This document shows positions 1 to 8,134 of a stretch of DNA of 39,832 nt, piece after piece. The translations under genes were made by a program, and so were the position numbers. This stretch comes from Bacteroidales bacterium (GTDB lineage: Bacteria; Bacteroidota; Bacteroidia; Bacteroidales; CAIWKO01): contig JALOBU010000029.1 of NCBI GenBank assembly GCA_023228145.1, positions 1 to 39,832 of the forward strand, read 5' to 3'. The notes beneath the pieces were generated by a model. The model was not told the DNA's origin and ran no database searches. It was given only the letters and a program-made list of their open reading frames with translations. The stretch's first letter is position 1, and each line of letters begins with the position of its first letter.

Positions 1-2
1 TT

Positions 3-337
3 CAAGATAATTTAACGAAAGAAAATTTCACTTTTCGGTCGCCAATAAAAAGCATTATGAAAAGCCCTCTGGAGAAACTGATTTCAAAATGGAATATTTT
101 ACCGCACTAAACGTCAGAAGTCAGGAACGCCTGCTCACCACATTTCTGAAAGCAGGATTATTTTGTTCTCAAACCTGCCATATTTCAGACAAAAAAGAAA
201 ACGAGCCGAACCGTATCGTTGTTGCCTTTTCGCATAATCCACCTCAACAACCAATTTTAAAAGAACTTTTTCTTAAATACCAGGACGGAAAACAATCAGA
301 AGATTTCAAGTCTTTGACAAAAGATTTTTACCTTTGA
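3..337 (+). pseudogene. trmN6: C-terminal part of a tRNA1(Val) A37 N6-methyltransferase-like gene, frameshifted
   Basis: The last ~80 codons (frame starting at 89) read like the tail of the TrmN6/YfiC SAM-dependent methyltransferase family, which methylates A37 of tRNA1(Val): a GLF.SQTCHI strand, then RIVVAFS, then the family-like ending LTKDFYL. This frame has a stop at 8-10. The next frame is open from base 3 and reads SPLEKLISKWNILP, which resembles the conserved LxxEELIxK...LLxP segment that should precede the C-terminal part. The two halves therefore join only through a one-base frameshift at about 90-107. Either the gene is decayed or the base call is wrong. The N-terminal SAM-binding part lies outside the window. 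The family call rests on a remembered alignment and is moderately sure. Confidence 0.5.
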
Positions 338-390
338 CAGGGAATTAGGTACAATTCTTGTTATTAATGCGCGGATTTAATTAATTCAAA

Positions 391-738
391 ATGAAAAAAA
401 TATCAAAATTATTTTTGCTCATTACAAGCATTATTTTTTTAACACAATATGTCAACGCACAACAAGTATTTTCTTGCGACAGTAAATATGATGCAGATGT
501 TAAAGTATTTGTGGCAGACAGTAAATACGATGCGGACCTGTGTGTTTACAAATGCTCCAGCAAGTATGATGCCGACGGCAATGAGGGGCTTTGGTTTTTT
601 GCCGACAGCAAGTACGATGCAAAAAAGAAAATTTATTTTACCGACAGCAAATATGACGCTGATTTAATTATTTATTTTGTTAACAGCAAGTACGACGCAG
701 GTTGGAGGACTAATTCGAAGAAACAGCTGATGTACTAA
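391..738 (+). CDS. Secreted SKYDA-repeat protein (DUF6150-like)
   Basis: A 115-residue protein. Residues 1-24 form a signal peptide (lysines, hydrophobic core, then VNAQQ). The rest is six near-identical units with SKYDA at residues 31, 44, 57, 73, 86 and 99. The spacing is 13 residues except for one 16-residue unit that inserts around GLWFF. Between the SKYDA boxes are short beta-like strands (DVKVFV, DLCVYK, KKIYFT, DLIIYF). The pattern resembles the short Y.AD..VY repeat proteins that I recall as DUF6150, of unknown function; regular alternation suggests a small beta-repeat fold outside the inner membrane. Three cysteines (residues 29, 51, 55) could form a disulfide. It stands alone on its strand. 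No clear -7 promoter box is seen in the 53-base spacer upstream. Function unknown. Confidence 0.8.
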   Translation: MKKISKLFLLITSIIFLTQYVNAQQVFSCDSKYDADVKVFVADSKYDADLCVYKCSSKYDADGNEGLWFFADSKYDAKKKIYFTDSKYDADLIIYFVNSKYDAGWRTNSKKQLMY

Positions 739-740
739 TT

Positions 741-790
741 TGTTTCGGGTTTTCAGAAAAGGTTTTCAAATCCAGCCCGTCAAAATTTAC
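741..790 (-). pseudogene. Remnant of an mpl 3' end, left part
   Basis: Bases 768-788 are identical over 21 bases to 8175-8195, inside the last codons of the intact mpl gene. Read on the minus strand they encode NFDGLDLK, as in the true Mpl C-terminus, followed by a diverged tail. The matching upstream part of the same mpl region is found again at 1485-1508, beyond the RAYT gene, in the same order and orientation. This is therefore the left half of a broken second copy of the mpl end. Confidence 0.6.
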
Positions 791-797
791 CGCCGTT

Positions 798-820
798 GTG
801 CGAAGTTTGCAACTTCGCAC
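798..820. repeat. REP-like hairpin, left of the RAYT gene
   Basis: A perfect palindrome with 10-base arms GTGCGAAGTT and AACTTCGCAC around the loop TGC. Its exact reverse complement, with loop GCA, occurs at 1450-1472 on the other side of the transposase. Such hairpins are the DNA substrates of RAYT-type HUH transposases. A diverged copy sits at 8106-8128. Confidence 0.8.
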
Positions 821-829
821 CAAATAAAA

Positions 830-846
830 GTTAGTCTGTGACTAAC
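830..846. repeat. Hairpin upstream of the RAYT gene
   Basis: A perfect palindrome with 7-base arms GTTAGTC and GACTAAC and loop TGT, 19 bases before the RAYT start codon. It could be a subterminal recognition hairpin or a hairpin in the mRNA leader that limits transposase translation. Confidence 0.55.
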
Positions 847-865
847 AAAATATTATTTTTGAACT

Positions 866-1423
866 ATGGGATTCAAATATAAAATATACGATCAGTGTCA
901 AGCCTATTATTTGACATTCACTGTAGTTAAATGGATTGATATTTTTAGTAGAAAAATATATAAGGATATCATAATTGAAAGCTTAAAGCATTGTCAGAAA
1001 AACAAGGGGCTCAACATCTTTGCTTATGTAATAATGACAAATCATATGCACTTACTTGTGAATTCCGAAATGAACGATTTAAGCCAGACTGTATGTGATT
1101 TTAAAAAATTTTCAAGTAAAAAAATTATAAAAACCATTCAAACAACAACAGAAAGCAGAAAAGACTGGATGTTAAATTTGTTTTCATATGAAGGCACAAG
1201 AAATTCAAGGAACAAAAACTATCAGTTTTGGATACAGGATAATCATCCCATTGAAATTTTTTCTAATAAATTCATAAAACAAAAAGTTGAATATATTCAC
1301 AATAACCCTGTCAGAGCAGGCATTGTTGTAAACCCATGGGATTATTTATATTCGAGTGCCAGAAATTATGCCGATATGGAAAGTTTTTTAGATGTAATAA
1401 AAGTTGATTTAAATGTTTTGTAA
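866..1423 (+). CDS. REP-associated tyrosine transposase (RAYT, Y1/HUH family)
   Basis: A 185-residue protein of the TnpA_REP/Y1 transposase family, which nicks single-stranded DNA at REP hairpins through a 5'-phosphotyrosine link. The HUH metal-binding motif is visible as H60-M-H62 in TNHMHLLV. The likely nucleophile is Y143 in VEYIHNNPVRAG, a segment typical of the family. The family-typical ending WDYLYSSARNY follows at residues 158-168. Length fits a full RAYT. The gene lies between inverted copies of a 23-base hairpin, as expected of RAYTs, which usually occur as single domesticated-looking copies. The reading frame is intact and could be functional. Confidence 0.9.
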   Translation: MGFKYKIYDQCQAYYLTFTVVKWIDIFSRKIYKDIIIESLKHCQKNKGLNIFAYVIMTNHMHLLVNSEMNDLSQTVCDFKKFSSKKIIKTIQTTTESRKDWMLNLFSYEGTRNSRNKNYQFWIQDNHPIEIFSNKFIKQKVEYIHNNPVRAGIVVNPWDYLYSSARNYADMESFLDVIKVDLNVL

Positions 1424-1424
1424 A

Positions 1425-1439
1425 GTAGTTGCAAACTAC
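1425..1439. repeat. Small hairpin just after the RAYT stop
   Basis: A palindrome with arms GTAGTT and AACTAC around GCA. It shares the GTT-GCA-AAC core with the larger hairpin at 1450-1472 and may be a shortened copy of it. Confidence 0.5.
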
Positions 1440-1449
1440 AATTTATCAA

Positions 1450-1472
1450 GTGCGAAGTTGCAAACTTCGCAC
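1450..1472. repeat. REP-like hairpin, right of the RAYT gene (inverted copy)
   Basis: Ten-base arms GTGCGAAGTT and AACTTCGCAC around the loop GCA. It is the exact reverse complement of 798-820, so the two hairpins face each other around the transposase. Confidence 0.8.
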
Positions 1473-1484
1473 AACTGGTTATTT

Positions 1485-1508
1485 CCTTTCCAGTCAAGGC
1501 TTTCGAGG
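1485..1508 (-). pseudogene. Remnant of an mpl 3' end, right part
   Basis: Identical over 24 bases to 8223-8246 in the intact mpl gene. On the minus strand it encodes LESLDWKG. In the intact gene only 27 bases separate this block from the one matched at 768-788; here the RAYT unit fills the gap. Similarity fades immediately after 1508. Confidence 0.6.
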
Positions 1509-1663
1509 CATTAATTCGATTTCGTTTTATTCTGACAACAAGAACAATTATTGAATTCCGTCACTTTACTCACGGAATTTAATAAAAAATTGGTGTTTAA
1601 TAATTTTTTATACCAATTTGTATTTATTTTTTAGTCCAAAAGACAAAAAATAAATTACAATGG

Positions 1664-1740
1664 TTAATGCCGATGCTACATAAAAATAGTCCAATAAGAA
1701 AAGTCGTCATTGGACTATATTGAATGTGCAATCGGTATTA
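1664..1740. repeat. Nested inverted repeat sharing motifs with 18172-18236
   Basis: The outer arms are AATGCCGAT (1666-1674) and ATCGGTATTA (1731-1740), and the inner arms are TAGTCCAAT and ATTGGACTA. The right half carries ATTGGACTAT, 12 bases, then ATCGGTAT. The same two blocks with the same 12-base gap occur at 18205-18236, also in an intergenic region and also preceded by AATGCCGAT. This may be a dispersed small element. Confidence 0.4.
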
Positions 1741-2004
1741 CATTAAAAACCAGTTGTATAATGAAAAATTGCAATCAAAAGCTTTCCATTATGGATTCCA
1801 TTTTGGTGAAACAGTTTGCTGCGGAATAGTTGGTCCGCATTGCGCGGAATGTTCAAACAGAGCCTGTTTTCTTGCAACTGACATACAATTTTTATAACAA
1901 ATAATATCCATTAATATTTCGAAAAACAAAAATCCTGCAAATGTCCACTAGAGTGAATTTACTAAAAATATCTCTTGAAATATTTCCATTATGTCAAATA
2001 TTAT

Positions 2005-2012
2005 TATCTTTG
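2005..2012 (+). promoter_or_regulatory. Putative Bacteroidota -7 promoter box
   Basis: TATCTTTG fits the TAnnTTTG consensus and lies upstream of the large surface-protein gene. No TTG is found at the usual 17-20 base distance; the nearest, in CTCTTGAAAT, is 27 bases away. Support therefore comes from one box only. Confidence 0.35.
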
Positions 2013-2095
2013 CATATGCAAATCTAAGCATAAATTATTATTAACAATCATCATAAATTATAATTAAAAAATTATTTAGCCAAAAACATATAAAA

Positions 2096-5000
2096 ATGTT
2101 TGAAATGGGAAAAAAACAAAATTATTTTATTTGTTTATTGTATAAACGTATATATATGTCTAAATACACGTTTATAATAGGTTTTGCCCTCTTAAGCTGG
2201 ATAAATGGCTTTAGCCAAATTGACGGAGACTATCAGTCTGCATCTTCCGGAGACTGGATTACATTATCTACCTGGCAAAGATTCAACGGCACAGTATGGG
2301 TTACACCTACCCCGGCACAGGGATACCCGGGACAGTATGCAGGAACAGGTGCACTTACCATTCAACCAGGGCACACAGTGACTATTAGTGATGCCGGCAT
2401 AACAACACAGCCCATGGGGACCATAACTATTCAAAATACGGGACAGTTATATCTCAAAGGTGCAACAAACACCATGCTTACATTTTTTTTAAATACGACT
2501 ATTTTAGATATAATTGAGGGTGGCTCCATTTATTTTTATAAAAAAGTTAAGCTCCAATTTATTACTGACGCTGTCATTACACTTGGAGAGAATACCGGTA
2601 GCCTTATTGGTGATTGTAATAACAATAATGAAATATGGATTGGTAGTATTAAATATATGGTCTGTGCTGGTTCTCCCGGCAATATTTTTACATTTTCAGA
2701 GGTAATGAGTATGGGGGGAACTTTAAATTCTATTCCGTCTTCAAATTCTCCGATCTGCCAGACCAATACAATTAATCTTACTGGAAATTATTCAGGCGCA
2801 ATAGGAGATGCACCCACATATTTTTGGACTATTACTGCGCCTGGTGGTGGGGTAACAACTTTTGACACTCAGAATCCTTCGATACCAAATGCAGTAACAG
2901 GAACCTATTTAGCAAAACTCACCATCAGCACTAATCTGTCAGGTACCATTTATACCAACAGTGACAGTATTAATGTAATTGTAAATCCTTTACCAACACT
3001 TAGCGGAGCTTCCCAGACAATTACTGTTTGCGACGGTTCAGGTGCAACAATAAATTTATCGGGCTTGGTGCCTAATACAACCTTCTCTTTAAATTATTCA
3101 ATAAACGGTGATGCACAACCTGTTATAACAGGGCTTGTTGCAGATGAAACAGGAGCTTCAAGTTTTACAACAGTTAATCTTGATGCTTCAAATAATGGAC
3201 AGACATTACAAATAACGGGGATTACAATTACTAACCCAACGACTAACTGTGCACAAACATTTACTAAGGATGTTACGATGTCAGTGTTTACTACTGGAGC
3301 AGGCACATGGAAAGGCACTACCAGCTCAGATTGGAATGAGGCATCAAACTGGTGTGGAGGAGTACCCTCTGCTTCTACCGATGTTTATATTTCTCAAAAC
3401 TCTGCCTCAATACTAAACCAACCAATTATTGATGCTGCAGGTGGTATATGTAAAAATATTACTATTAACAATGGAGCTACATTGACAATAAATGGAACAA
3501 ATACCCTAAATGTTAATGGTAACTGGACAAATAATGGCACATACACTCCCAACTCAAGTACTGTAAGTTTTACTAGCACAGTGGCGTCTCAAACAATAGG
3601 CGGTACTGGTGCAAATACTTTTAATAACCTGACCATCAATAATACAGGTGGGGGAGTAGAAGCAAACGATGATATTACTGTAAATGGCGTACTGAACCTG
3701 GCATCGGCAAATCCTTCCGCTACGGTTGGAGCTCTCGAAATGGGCTCAAATGTATTAACAATGGGAGCATCTGCTACAAATACCGGACAGGGAGATGTTA
3801 ACGGGACAATTACCAGGACTTCTATTTCTGCAAATATTGAATATACATTTGGCAATCCATATACCGTAATGACCTTTTTGACTCCCACAGGCAGCGGGGC
3901 ATTGCCGTCGACTGTCAGCCTTAAAACCACTATAGGAACGGCACCGTCTTTGAAAACGGATGCTATTTTAAGGTCCTATGACATCAGCCAGACAGGTGCA
4001 GTCAGCCCGGCGCTGGCGTTGATTGAAGGGCATTATCTTGATGATGAACTGAATGGTAACACTGAAGCGGACATGGTTTACTGGAGCTGGAAAGAAGGCC
4101 AGTCAGGGTATACTGAATTTGGCCGGGCAGGTATTAACACCACCGAAAACTATGTGGATTACATTAATCTGGACATCAGCGTTATGCCTGATGAACATGG
4201 CGAGCGGATTATTACCTGTGCCAAAGGCGTGGATACGGCAAATACTTGGATTGGAACCTCTAGCTCTAATTGGAACATTGCTAACAACTGGACTGCCGGA
4301 CATGTGCCCTCTGATACAGATAGGGTGGTTATCCCCGATGCTTCGTCAACAAACTATGATCCTGAACTGCCGGCCAGTCCTATCGGAACTGTTAAAAAAC
4401 TGAGGCTGGCTCCTGGAAGCATACTGAACGGAGGTACAGGAGGTATACTGACTGTTAGCGGAGGAGATGGAGCGTGGCTTAATCAGGGGACATTCAATCC
4501 CGGCACCAGTACGGTTACCTTTACCGATGCATTGGCGACCTATGCAGGAAATACGGATTTTTATAATTTGATCCTTGATCCCGGTTGCATTCTGAATATG
4601 GTGCACGGAAGCTATATTGGTATAACAGGTACTATGACCAACAACGGCACCTGGCGCACTGTCATAAACGGACATACCACGGTGGAGTACAAAGGCGATG
4701 ATCAGACCGTCGTTGTCCCGAATCCTTCGACCAACCGGTACAGCACATTAATTTTAAGCGGAACAGGTATAAAGACAATGCCTTCTACCGCACTTCATAT
4801 AGTCGGTGATTTCACCATGGCCGGATCAGCTTCAACGACTGCTGCTGCTGGCCTCACCATTGACTGGGACTTTACACTGGGATCAGGTACCAAATTTAAT
4901 GCAGGTAACTTTTCACATAATATTGCCGGAGATTTCATTAATAATGGAGGCACATTTACAAATACAGGCAGCACGATTAATCTGAATGGTGTTACTGAAC

Positions 5001-8000
5001 AAACTATTGGAGGAAGCGCTTCAACTACATTTAATAATCTTACACTCAATAATTCAGCTGGCGCAACATTAGGAATCAACGAGTCTGTGGCTGGGACATT
5101 GACGCTAACCAACGGATTACTTACAACAGGTAGTCATACAATAACTCTTACAGCATGCTCAGGGACTACTATCACTGGATACAGTTCTTCCAGTTATGTT
5201 AATGGTATATTGGCACAAGTATATTGCAGCACCGGGTCTAAAGTATTCCCCATCGGTAAAGGTGGCAATTATCGCCCGCTAACGCTTGAATATACTGCGC
5301 TTACGGAAACAAGCACCGTAACAGCTGAACAATTTGAAACTACTATAGGAGGCACATTGCCAGCCAATCACACCGTACTTCAGGACAGACACTGGGATAT
5401 AACACAAACCGGAGGTACAGATATTGAATACACATTGACTCTCGATGGCACATCATACGACCCCGGCGTAGCTGTTCCTAAAATCATCAAAGGTGACGGC
5501 TCTTCAAATACTTCCTATACAGCCACCTATGATAGCCCGAACTTCACTGCAACAGGTCTTACAGGGTTCAGCAGCTTTTCTGTCGGCGCCGACTGTGTGC
5601 CACCCACCATCGAAAGTCAGCCCGCCAGCACAGCGACTTGTGATGGTACCGGAGCACCAACATTCAGTATTACTGCCAGTGGGGGCACATTATCTTACCA
5701 GTGGCAAGAAAGCACTACAGGAACAGGAGGTACTTTCGAAAATATTTCAGATGGAGGCGTTTATTCAAATACCACCACATCAACACTTACTATTACCAAT
5801 CCGCCGTTATCCATGGATGGTTATGCTTACAGAGTTGTTGTAACCCGTTTGTGTGGTAGTGATGTTGTTTCGAACGGAAATGCTGTTCTGACTGTTAACC
5901 CTGTCCCTGCGATTACTTTAGGCGCAAGTCCTGCTGTATGCAGTGGCGTTTTAACAGCAGAATTAACTTACAACGGTACAACCGGTAATCCAAATCAATA
6001 TTCCATCAATTATTCTGAAATTGCAAATACTTCCGGGTTCACAGATTTTTCTTTCACAGGTTTACCGGAGAGTCCAATTTCGCTCACAGTGCCTGGTGGT
6101 GCTAGCCCTTCTACTTATAGCGGGTTGTTGTATGTAAAAAACAGCGCCACAGGTTGTGAAAGTACAGGATCAGATTTTACTGTAATGGTAAGGCCACTTC
6201 CGCAGGGATCTTTAACAGGCAATACCATTTGTTCCGGTGGAACTGGGAAACTGACATGGGTCGTAACCGCAGGCACAGGGCCGTATACAGTTGTTTATAA
6301 CGATGGTTCAGATCATACTGCAAACAATGTGGCATCGGGAGTACCGTTTGATGTATATTCGTCACAGACTGAGACTAAAGTTTATAACTTAATATCCGTT
6401 TCAAGTACCAATTCCTGTGAGAGAACAAGTGGCTTTACAGTAGGAACCGGAACTGTTACGGTATCAACAGGTATATGGACGGGACAAACCACAGACTGGA
6501 ATGACGCCGGGAATTGGTGTGAAGGTATTCCAACTTCTACCACTGATGTATTGATACCTTCCTCTGCCCCAAACCAGCCGGTGATTGGAGATGCTGACGG
6601 AATATGTAATTCTATTACCATTGAAAGTGGAGCCTTTTTAACCATTTCTGGTTCAAATACATTGACCGTTTATGGAAACTGGATAAATGACGGCACATTT
6701 TATCCCAATTCTTCCACAGTTATATTTAATGGGACAACTGCAATCAGCGGTTCTTCATCCAATTCTTTTAATAATATCACTATTGAGTCGGAAAAAACTT
6801 TAACGGCCCAGGCGGAGAGCATGCTTGTATCCGGAAATTTTATTAACAATGGTACTTTTAACTCTAACAATGGAACCATTGTTTTTAGTGGAAGCGCCGC
6901 GCAAACGATTACAGGAGATTTGAGTTTTTATGATATAATATTTTTTAATGTTACAAATGGTTTGTCAGATGTGAACATTACCACTCCGGTTACTGTTTCG
7001 AATTCTGCTTCCTTTTTAGCAGGAATTGTAAACTTCTCAGGTACTGGTTCTTTAAAATTTATGAATGGTTCTTCCTGTAATGATGGAACAGCAAGCAGTT
7101 TTGTAAATGGGCCCGTGGTCAAGGAGGGGAATACTGCTTTTACATTTCCCGTCGGGAAAGGCGATTGGTATGCTCCCATAAGCATTTCAGCAGCATCTGG
7201 CGGTGGCATTGCCACGGATTTTTTTACAGCAGAATATCATCATATTGATCCTAATACCTCTTATGATTCCAGCCTACACGATGCTTCTATCAATCACATC
7301 AGCAGCATGGAGTATTGGACACTTGAAAGAACCGGTACCACTAATAATGTTTACGTTACTTTATCCTGGGATTCCTTAAGGAGTGGTACAGTAACAAATC
7401 TCACGAGTATAACCACGGCACATTGGAACGGAGAAAAATGGATTGATATTGGTAATGCAGAAACAACAGGCAGCACAACGTCAGGCACAGTATCATCAGC
7501 GGAACTGTTGACCAGCTTTTCTCCATTTACTTTAGCATCGAAAGACAATAATAACCCGCTTCCAGTGGAGTTAATAAGTTTTTATGCAAGGTATATTAAT
7601 GAGAAAGTACAACTGAATTGGGTAACAGTTTCCGAAACAAATAATGATTACTATACAATTGAGAGGAGTAAAGATGCCATTAATTTTCAAAATATTGGGA
7701 TAATAGATGGTGCAGGAAATAGTAATATGCCTCTTTTCTACTCTTATATCGACAATGAATTTTTTCGTAATATTTCTTATTACCGACTAAAACAAACAGA
7801 TTTTGACGGATCTTCTAAATACTCAAATATAATCTATATTGATTTAAACAACCAAATGATTAGAGATAATAAAGTTTATCCAAACCCTTTTTCTGATGAA
7901 TTAATAATTGAATTAGAAGGTAGTGATGAGCTTATGAATTATGAAATAATAAATGCATTTGGTCAAGTTGTTTTCAAAGGCAATTTAGTTGAAAAGACTA

Positions 8001-8092
8001 CTGTTCAGACAAGTCATTTTACACCTGGTGTCTATCTAATTAAACTCAAAAATGGTAAAACTTTTGAATTCAAAAAAATAATAAAAGAATAG
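2096..8092 (+). CDS. Very large mosaic surface protein with type A T9SS sorting domain
   Basis: A 1998-codon frame. The signal peptide begins at Met21 (base 2156: MSKYTFIIGFALLSW..GFSQ), so the true start is probably 2156. The body contains recurring modules of the form W.G..SSDWN.A.NW..G.P...DV.I....QP, followed by NGNWTNNGT..PNSSTV.F repeats. They occur at about residues 400-520, 715-830 and 1458-1570, with a weaker one near residue 48. Ig/PKD-like segments lie between them, for instance at residues 1170-1270. Residues ~1820-1915 form the ELISFYA...YYRLKQTDFDG module common in Bacteroidota cell-surface proteins, and ~1925-1998 a Por-type sorting domain (YPNPFSDELIIELEG...GVYLIKLKNG). It is predicted to be exported by Sec and T9SS and anchored or released at the cell surface, possibly as an adhesin. 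Ligand unknown. Confidence 0.85.
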   Translation: MFEMGKKQNYFICLLYKRIYMSKYTFIIGFALLSWINGFSQIDGDYQSASSGDWITLSTWQRFNGTVWVTPTPAQGYPGQYAGTGALTIQPGHTVTISDAGITTQPMGTITIQNTGQLYLKGATNTMLTFFLNTTILDIIEGGSIYFYKKVKLQFITDAVITLGENTGSLIGDCNNNNEIWIGSIKYMVCAGSPGNIFTFSEVMSMGGTLNSIPSSNSPICQTNTINLTGNYSGAIGDAPTYFWTITAPGGGVTTFDTQNPSIPNAVTGTYLAKLTISTNLSGTIYTNSDSINVIVNPLPTLSGASQTITVCDGSGATINLSGLVPNTTFSLNYSINGDAQPVITGLVADETGASSFTTVNLDASNNGQTLQITGITITNPTTNCAQTFTKDVTMSVFTTGAGTWKGTTSSDWNEASNWCGGVPSASTDVYISQNSASILNQPIIDAAGGICKNITINNGATLTINGTNTLNVNGNWTNNGTYTPNSSTVSFTSTVASQTIGGTGANTFNNLTINNTGGGVEANDDITVNGVLNLASANPSATVGALEMGSNVLTMGASATNTGQGDVNGTITRTSISANIEYTFGNPYTVMTFLTPTGSGALPSTVSLKTTIGTAPSLKTDAILRSYDISQTGAVSPALALIEGHYLDDELNGNTEADMVYWSWKEGQSGYTEFGRAGINTTENYVDYINLDISVMPDEHGERIITCAKGVDTANTWIGTSSSNWNIANNWTAGHVPSDTDRVVIPDASSTNYDPELPASPIGTVKKLRLAPGSILNGGTGGILTVSGGDGAWLNQGTFNPGTSTVTFTDALATYAGNTDFYNLILDPGCILNMVHGSYIGITGTMTNNGTWRTVINGHTTVEYKGDDQTVVVPNPSTNRYSTLILSGTGIKTMPSTALHIVGDFTMAGSASTTAAAGLTIDWDFTLGSGTKFNAGNFSHNIAGDFINNGGTFTNTGSTINLNGVTEQTIGGSASTTFNNLTLNNSAGATLGINESVAGTLTLTNGLLTTGSHTITLTACSGTTITGYSSSSYVNGILAQVYCSTGSKVFPIGKGGNYRPLTLEYTALTETSTVTAEQFETTIGGTLPANHTVLQDRHWDITQTGGTDIEYTLTLDGTSYDPGVAVPKIIKGDGSSNTSYTATYDSPNFTATGLTGFSSFSVGADCVPPTIESQPASTATCDGTGAPTFSITASGGTLSYQWQESTTGTGGTFENISDGGVYSNTTTSTLTITNPPLSMDGYAYRVVVTRLCGSDVVSNGNAVLTVNPVPAITLGASPAVCSGVLTAELTYNGTTGNPNQYSINYSEIANTSGFTDFSFTGLPESPISLTVPGGASPSTYSGLLYVKNSATGCESTGSDFTVMVRPLPQGSLTGNTICSGGTGKLTWVVTAGTGPYTVVYNDGSDHTANNVASGVPFDVYSSQTETKVYNLISVSSTNSCERTSGFTVGTGTVTVSTGIWTGQTTDWNDAGNWCEGIPTSTTDVLIPSSAPNQPVIGDADGICNSITIESGAFLTISGSNTLTVYGNWINDGTFYPNSSTVIFNGTTAISGSSSNSFNNITIESEKTLTAQAESMLVSGNFINNGTFNSNNGTIVFSGSAAQTITGDLSFYDIIFFNVTNGLSDVNITTPVTVSNSASFLAGIVNFSGTGSLKFMNGSSCNDGTASSFVNGPVVKEGNTAFTFPVGKGDWYAPISISAASGGGIATDFFTAEYHHIDPNTSYDSSLHDASINHISSMEYWTLERTGTTNNVYVTLSWDSLRSGTVTNLTSITTAHWNGEKWIDIGNAETTGSTTSGTVSSAELLTSFSPFTLASKDNNNPLPVELISFYARYINEKVQLNWVTVSETNNDYYTIERSKDAINFQNIGIIDGAGNSNMPLFYSYIDNEFFRNISYYRLKQTDFDGSSKYSNIIYIDLNNQMIRDNKVYPNPFSDELIIELEGSDELMNYEIINAFGQVVFKGNLVEKTTVQTSHFTPGVYLIKLKNGKTFEFKKIIKE

Positions 8093-8105
8093 CTATCACA
8101 CCCTT

Positions 8106-8128
8106 GTGTGAAGTTTGCAACATCGCAT
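8106..8128. repeat. Diverged copy of the RAYT-flanking hairpin
   Basis: Twenty of 23 bases match the hairpin at 798-820; the arms are now GTGTGAAGTT and AACATCGCAT, so pairing is weakened. It lies in the 42-base convergent gap between the large surface-protein gene and mpl, 6 bases beyond the mpl stop codon. Confidence 0.6.
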
Positions 8129-8134
8129 CAAAGA

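Larger units (their letters stand above)
798..1472 (+). mobile_element. REP-RAYT unit (hairpin, transposase, inverted hairpin)
   Basis: The unit consists of a 23-base hairpin at 798-820, a second hairpin at 830-846, the RAYT gene 866-1423, a small hairpin at 1425-1439, and a 23-base hairpin at 1450-1472 that is the exact reverse complement of the left one. On both sides it is flanked by pieces of the mpl 3' end. No target-site duplication is evident, as expected for single-strand HUH transposition. Confidence 0.7.
1509..2095. other. AT-rich spacer without a gene
   Basis: No credible reading frame is seen. The stretch holds a hairpin at 1550-1583 (12-base arms with one mismatch around a 10-base loop), a nested imperfect inverted repeat at 1664-1740 (see separate entry), a small hairpin at 1820-1839 with arms TGCGGA and TCCGCA, and a promoter-like box at 2005-2012 close to the next gene. 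Confidence 0.6.

Noticed and set aside
449..667. A 72-codon frame overlapping the SKYDA-repeat gene
   Set aside because: It is a shadow of the repetitive DNA in another phase; the SKYDA frame has the signal peptide and conserved repeat pattern.
481..700. Possible CRISPR-like or tandem DNA repeat
   Set aside because: The DNA units vary at third codon positions and are explained by the SKYDA protein repeats; there are no spacers.
1550..1583. Terminator for the RAYT gene
   Set aside because: The hairpin is AT-rich with a mismatch, lacks a clean T-run and is over 120 bases from the stop codon.
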